Shown here in pieces: positions 5,954 through 8,222 of a stretch of DNA of 8,222 bases (position 1 is the first letter of the stretch; each line of letters begins with the position of its first letter). A program made the position numbers and the translations under genes. Origin of the DNA: Pseudomonadota bacterium (lineage in GTDB: Bacteria; Myxococcota_A; Polyangia; Polyangiales; Ga0077539); contig JAEYZO010000111.1 of assembly GCA_023428035.1 (NCBI GenBank), positions 1 through 8,222 on the forward strand. The letters run 5' to 3'. The notes under the pieces were generated by a model. That model was given only the letters and a program-made list of their open reading frames with translations, did not search any database and was not told the origin of the DNA.

Positions 5954-8222
5954 ATGACCGAGCGAAGCGCGCGACGCTCCCGAGCGACGACGAAGGCTCC
6001 ACGCAAGCGCGGCCCTCGGTGGCAGCGCGCGGCGGGGCTCATCGGGCTCGGGGTGCTGGGCGTCGCGCTCACCGGCGCGCTCACCCTCCTGGGGCTGTTC
6101 GTCTACTACGGGCGCGACCTGCCCGACACGCGCTCGCTGCTCACCGCCTGGAGGCCGCCGCAGACCACGCGCGTCCTCGCCCGCGACGGGCGCACGGTGC
6201 TCGCGGAGCTCTACGTCGAGCGGCGCACGGTGGTGCCGATCCAGCTCGTCTCGCCCAGGCTCATCGACGCCCTCCTCGCCGCCGAGGACGCGGACTTTCG
6301 CACGCACCCGGGCATCGACGTGCCGGGCCTGGTGCGCGCGGTGCTGGTGAACCTCCGGCGCGGGACGGCGACGCAGGGCGCGAGCACGATCACCCAGCAG
6401 GTGGTGAAGAACCTGATCCTCACGCCGGAGCGCACGCTCGCGCGCAAGGTGCGCGAGGCCCTCCTCGCGTGGCGCATCGAGCGCGAGCTCACCAAGGACC
6501 AGATCCTCTACCTGTACGTGAACCACATCGCCTTCGGGCACGGGCGCAACGGCGTGGAGGAGGCCGCGCGCTTCTACTTCGGCCGAAGCGCGAGGGACGT
6601 GACCCTGGGCGAGGCCGCGCTCCTCGCGTCGCTGCCGAAGTCTCCGGTGCAGTACTCGCCGCGCACGCACCCCGAGGCGGCGGAGCGACGACGTCGGTGG
6701 GTGCTGGAGCAGATGGTGTCGCACCAGTTCATCACCCGCGCCGAGGCCGACGCGGCGATCCGCGAGGTGGTGCACCCGGTCGACGCGCTCGAAGACCGGG
6801 CAGACTTCGCGCCCGAGATCGCCGACCTCGCGCGCGCCGAGGTCGAGCGGCTCTCGCGGCGACCCGGTCAGGGCGCCCTCGCCGAGGCCCTCACCCGCGG
6901 CGGGTGGACCATCGTCACCACCATCGACCACAGGCTCCAGCGCGAGGCGCGCGAGGCCGTGCAGCGGGGCCTCGTCGCCATCGACACGCGGCAGGGCTAC
7001 CGCCGCGCGCTCTCCCTCGGCCGCAACGGTCAGCCCGTCACGCGCAGCCCCGTGCGCGCGGAGGACCCTCCCGCCGACGGGAGGTTCCACCCCGGGAGGG
7101 TGTACCTGGGCGCCGTCGAGGGCTTCGACGGCACGCCGCGCCGCGAGGCCCTGCTGGTTCGCCTCGGGACGATCGTCGCGCGCGTGCCCTGGGCCCGCGA
7201 GGAGCGCTACCGCCACGGCATGGCCGAGGACGCCCGCCCCACGGTGGGGGGCGTGGTGCGCGTCTCCCCCGACCGGCTCGTGACCCCCGACTCGCCCGGG
7301 AGCTTTCACCTCGAGCTCGGCCCGCAGGCCGCGCTGGTCTCCCTCGACCCCTTCGACCGCGAGGTGCGCGCGGTGGTGGGCGGCTACGACGGCGCCGTCG
7401 GGATGTTCGACCGCGCCACCGACGCGCGACGCCAACCCGGCAGCGCGTTCAAGCCCTTCACCTGGTCCTTCGCGCTGGCGTCGCGGGCCTACGACCTCGC
7501 GAGCACCGTCGACCCGAACCCCGGGTGCTACGACGACGGCCCGCGCCGCTGGTGCCCCGCGGAGCCGCACGCGCGCCGCGGCGTGGTCGAGCCGCCGATG
7601 TCTCTGCGCGAGGCCCTCGCGCAGTCGCGCAACAACGTCGCCGTGCGGCTCATGGCCGCCGTGGGGCCGCACCCCGTGGCCGAGCACGCCCACGCCCTGG
7701 GGATCACCTCTCCCCTGCAGGAGAACCTCTCCCTCGCGCTCGGGTCGAGCGAGGTGACTCCCTGGGAGCTCACCAACGCCTACGCGACCTGGGCCGCGCA
7801 CGGCGTGTGGCGCGAGGCCGTGGTGGTGCGCGAGGTGCGCGACCCGCGCGGGAGGGTGGTCTGGTCGCTCCCCGCGCGGGGGCAGAGGCCGTCGCGGCAG
7901 GTGGTGGGAGAGGCCGAGGCGTGGTTGCTGACCTCGGCGCTCACCACGGTCACGCAGCGGGGCACGGGCGCGGCGCTGCGGAGCTTCACCCTCCCCGTCG
8001 CGGGCAAGACCGGCACCTCGAACCGCGCCCGCGACGCGTGGTTCGTCGGGTGGACCTCGGACCTCGTGACGGGCGTGTGGGTGGGCTTCGACGACCGTCA
8101 GCCCCTGGGCGGAGGCGCCGAGCAGGGCTCCAGCGCCGCGCTCCCGATCTGGCGCGCGTACATGACCTCGTACGCGCGGGAGCTGCGGCCTCCGCGGCTG
8201 GAGTTCGCGCGCCCCGCGGGGG
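5954..8222 (+). CDS. mrcA: Bifunctional penicillin-binding protein 1A (class A PBP), partial at 3' end
   Basis: Polymerises lipid II into glycan strands and cross-links the peptides on the periplasmic face of the inner membrane. Of the protein, 756 residues are visible and no stop is reached. A basic cytoplasmic tail (1-25) precedes one membrane anchor (about 26-52). The GT51 transglycosylase domain (about 75-245) has EDADFRTHPGID (111-122, catalytic Glu111), GASTITQQ (142-149), RKVREA (164-169, second Glu168) and ILYLYVNHIAFGHG (184-197). The Glu111-Glu168 spacing of 57 equals that of the two catalytic glutamates in E. coli PBP1b as I recall them. A PBP1A-type OB insert lies at about 340-455. 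The transpeptidase has SAFK (497-500, nucleophile Ser497), SRN (558-560) and KTG (685-687). All catalytic motifs are intact. Two cysteines (525, 534) lie between SxxK and SxN and could form a periplasmic disulfide. Start: the ATG at 5954 gives a normal N-terminus; a GTG at 5933 is possible. The gene probably ends shortly past the window, as the transpeptidase domain is essentially complete. Confidence 0.96.
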   Translation, partial: MTERSARRSRATTKAPRKRGPRWQRAAGLIGLGVLGVALTGALTLLGLFVYYGRDLPDTRSLLTAWRPPQTTRVLARDGRTVLAELYVERRTVVPIQLVSPRLIDALLAAEDADFRTHPGIDVPGLVRAVLVNLRRGTATQGASTITQQVVKNLILTPERTLARKVREALLAWRIERELTKDQILYLYVNHIAFGHGRNGVEEAARFYFGRSARDVTLGEAALLASLPKSPVQYSPRTHPEAAERRRRWVLEQMVSHQFITRAEADAAIREVVHPVDALEDRADFAPEIADLARAEVERLSRRPGQGALAEALTRGGWTIVTTIDHRLQREAREAVQRGLVAIDTRQGYRRALSLGRNGQPVTRSPVRAEDPPADGRFHPGRVYLGAVEGFDGTPRREALLVRLGTIVARVPWAREERYRHGMAEDARPTVGGVVRVSPDRLVTPDSPGSFHLELGPQAALVSLDPFDREVRAVVGGYDGAVGMFDRATDARRQPGSAFKPFTWSFALASRAYDLASTVDPNPGCYDDGPRRWCPAEPHARRGVVEPPMSLREALAQSRNNVAVRLMAAVGPHPVAEHAHALGITSPLQENLSLALGSSEVTPWELTNAYATWAAHGVWREAVVVREVRDPRGRVVWSLPARGQRPSRQVVGEAEAWLLTSALTTVTQRGTGAALRSFTLPVAGKTGTSNRARDAWFVGWTSDLVTGVWVGFDDRQPLGGGAEQGSSAALPIWRAYMTSYARELRPPRLEFARPAG

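Noticed and set aside
5898..6002. N-terminal extension of hutF from the ATG at 6002
   Set aside because: The added 35 residues do not resemble the HutF N-terminus and would overlap the start of the divergent PBP gene.
5894..7801. 635-codon open frame on the minus strand opposite the PBP
   Set aside because: Antisense to an intact PBP1A with all catalytic motifs; its Arg/His/Gly/Ala-rich sequence resembles no known fold.

Overview
The window comes from a very GC-rich chromosome with strongly G/C-ending codons. The genes look like those of a Gram-negative delta-type bacterium, most plausibly Myxococcota (Polyangia-like): a PBP1A with the OB-type insert, and a large lipoprotein combining a Big-like domain, a CxxCH motif, PD40 propeller repeats and Cys-rich C-terminal repeats. 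The lineage is an inference from style and content; there is no rRNA or marker phylogeny here. I see no tRNA, rRNA, CRISPR array, insertion sequence, phage gene or attachment site. Coding density is close to complete, and no gene-free stretch exceeds about 100 bases.

Layout. (1) 1-1848, minus strand: xseA (exodeoxyribonuclease VII large subunit) followed by aroE (shikimate dehydrogenase, cut by the window's left edge). The two overlap by four bases (GTGA), so they are probably translationally coupled. (2) 1941-2690, plus strand: a class I SAM-dependent methyltransferase of unknown substrate, divergent from xseA. (3) 2695-4671, minus strand: a 658-residue multidomain secreted lipoprotein, convergent with the methyltransferase across a 4-base gap. 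(4) 4734-5897, minus strand: hutF (formimidoylglutamate deiminase), a compact version lacking the usual N-terminal segment, upstream of and on the same strand as the lipoprotein gene; an imperfect palindrome lies between them. (5) 5954-8222, plus strand: a bifunctional class A penicillin-binding protein (PBP1A type), divergent from hutF across only 56 bases and cut by the right edge just after its transpeptidase domain.

The genes do not form one pathway: DNA repair, aromatic amino acid synthesis, histidine breakdown and cell-wall synthesis sit side by side, as in an ordinary chromosomal core region. The most unusual object is the lipoprotein. It carries a single haem-type CxxCH motif directly in front of a TolB/PD40-like propeller and ends in two tandem six-cysteine repeats with an inhibitor-cystine-knot-like spacing. 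I found no convincing evidence of a new multi-gene system.
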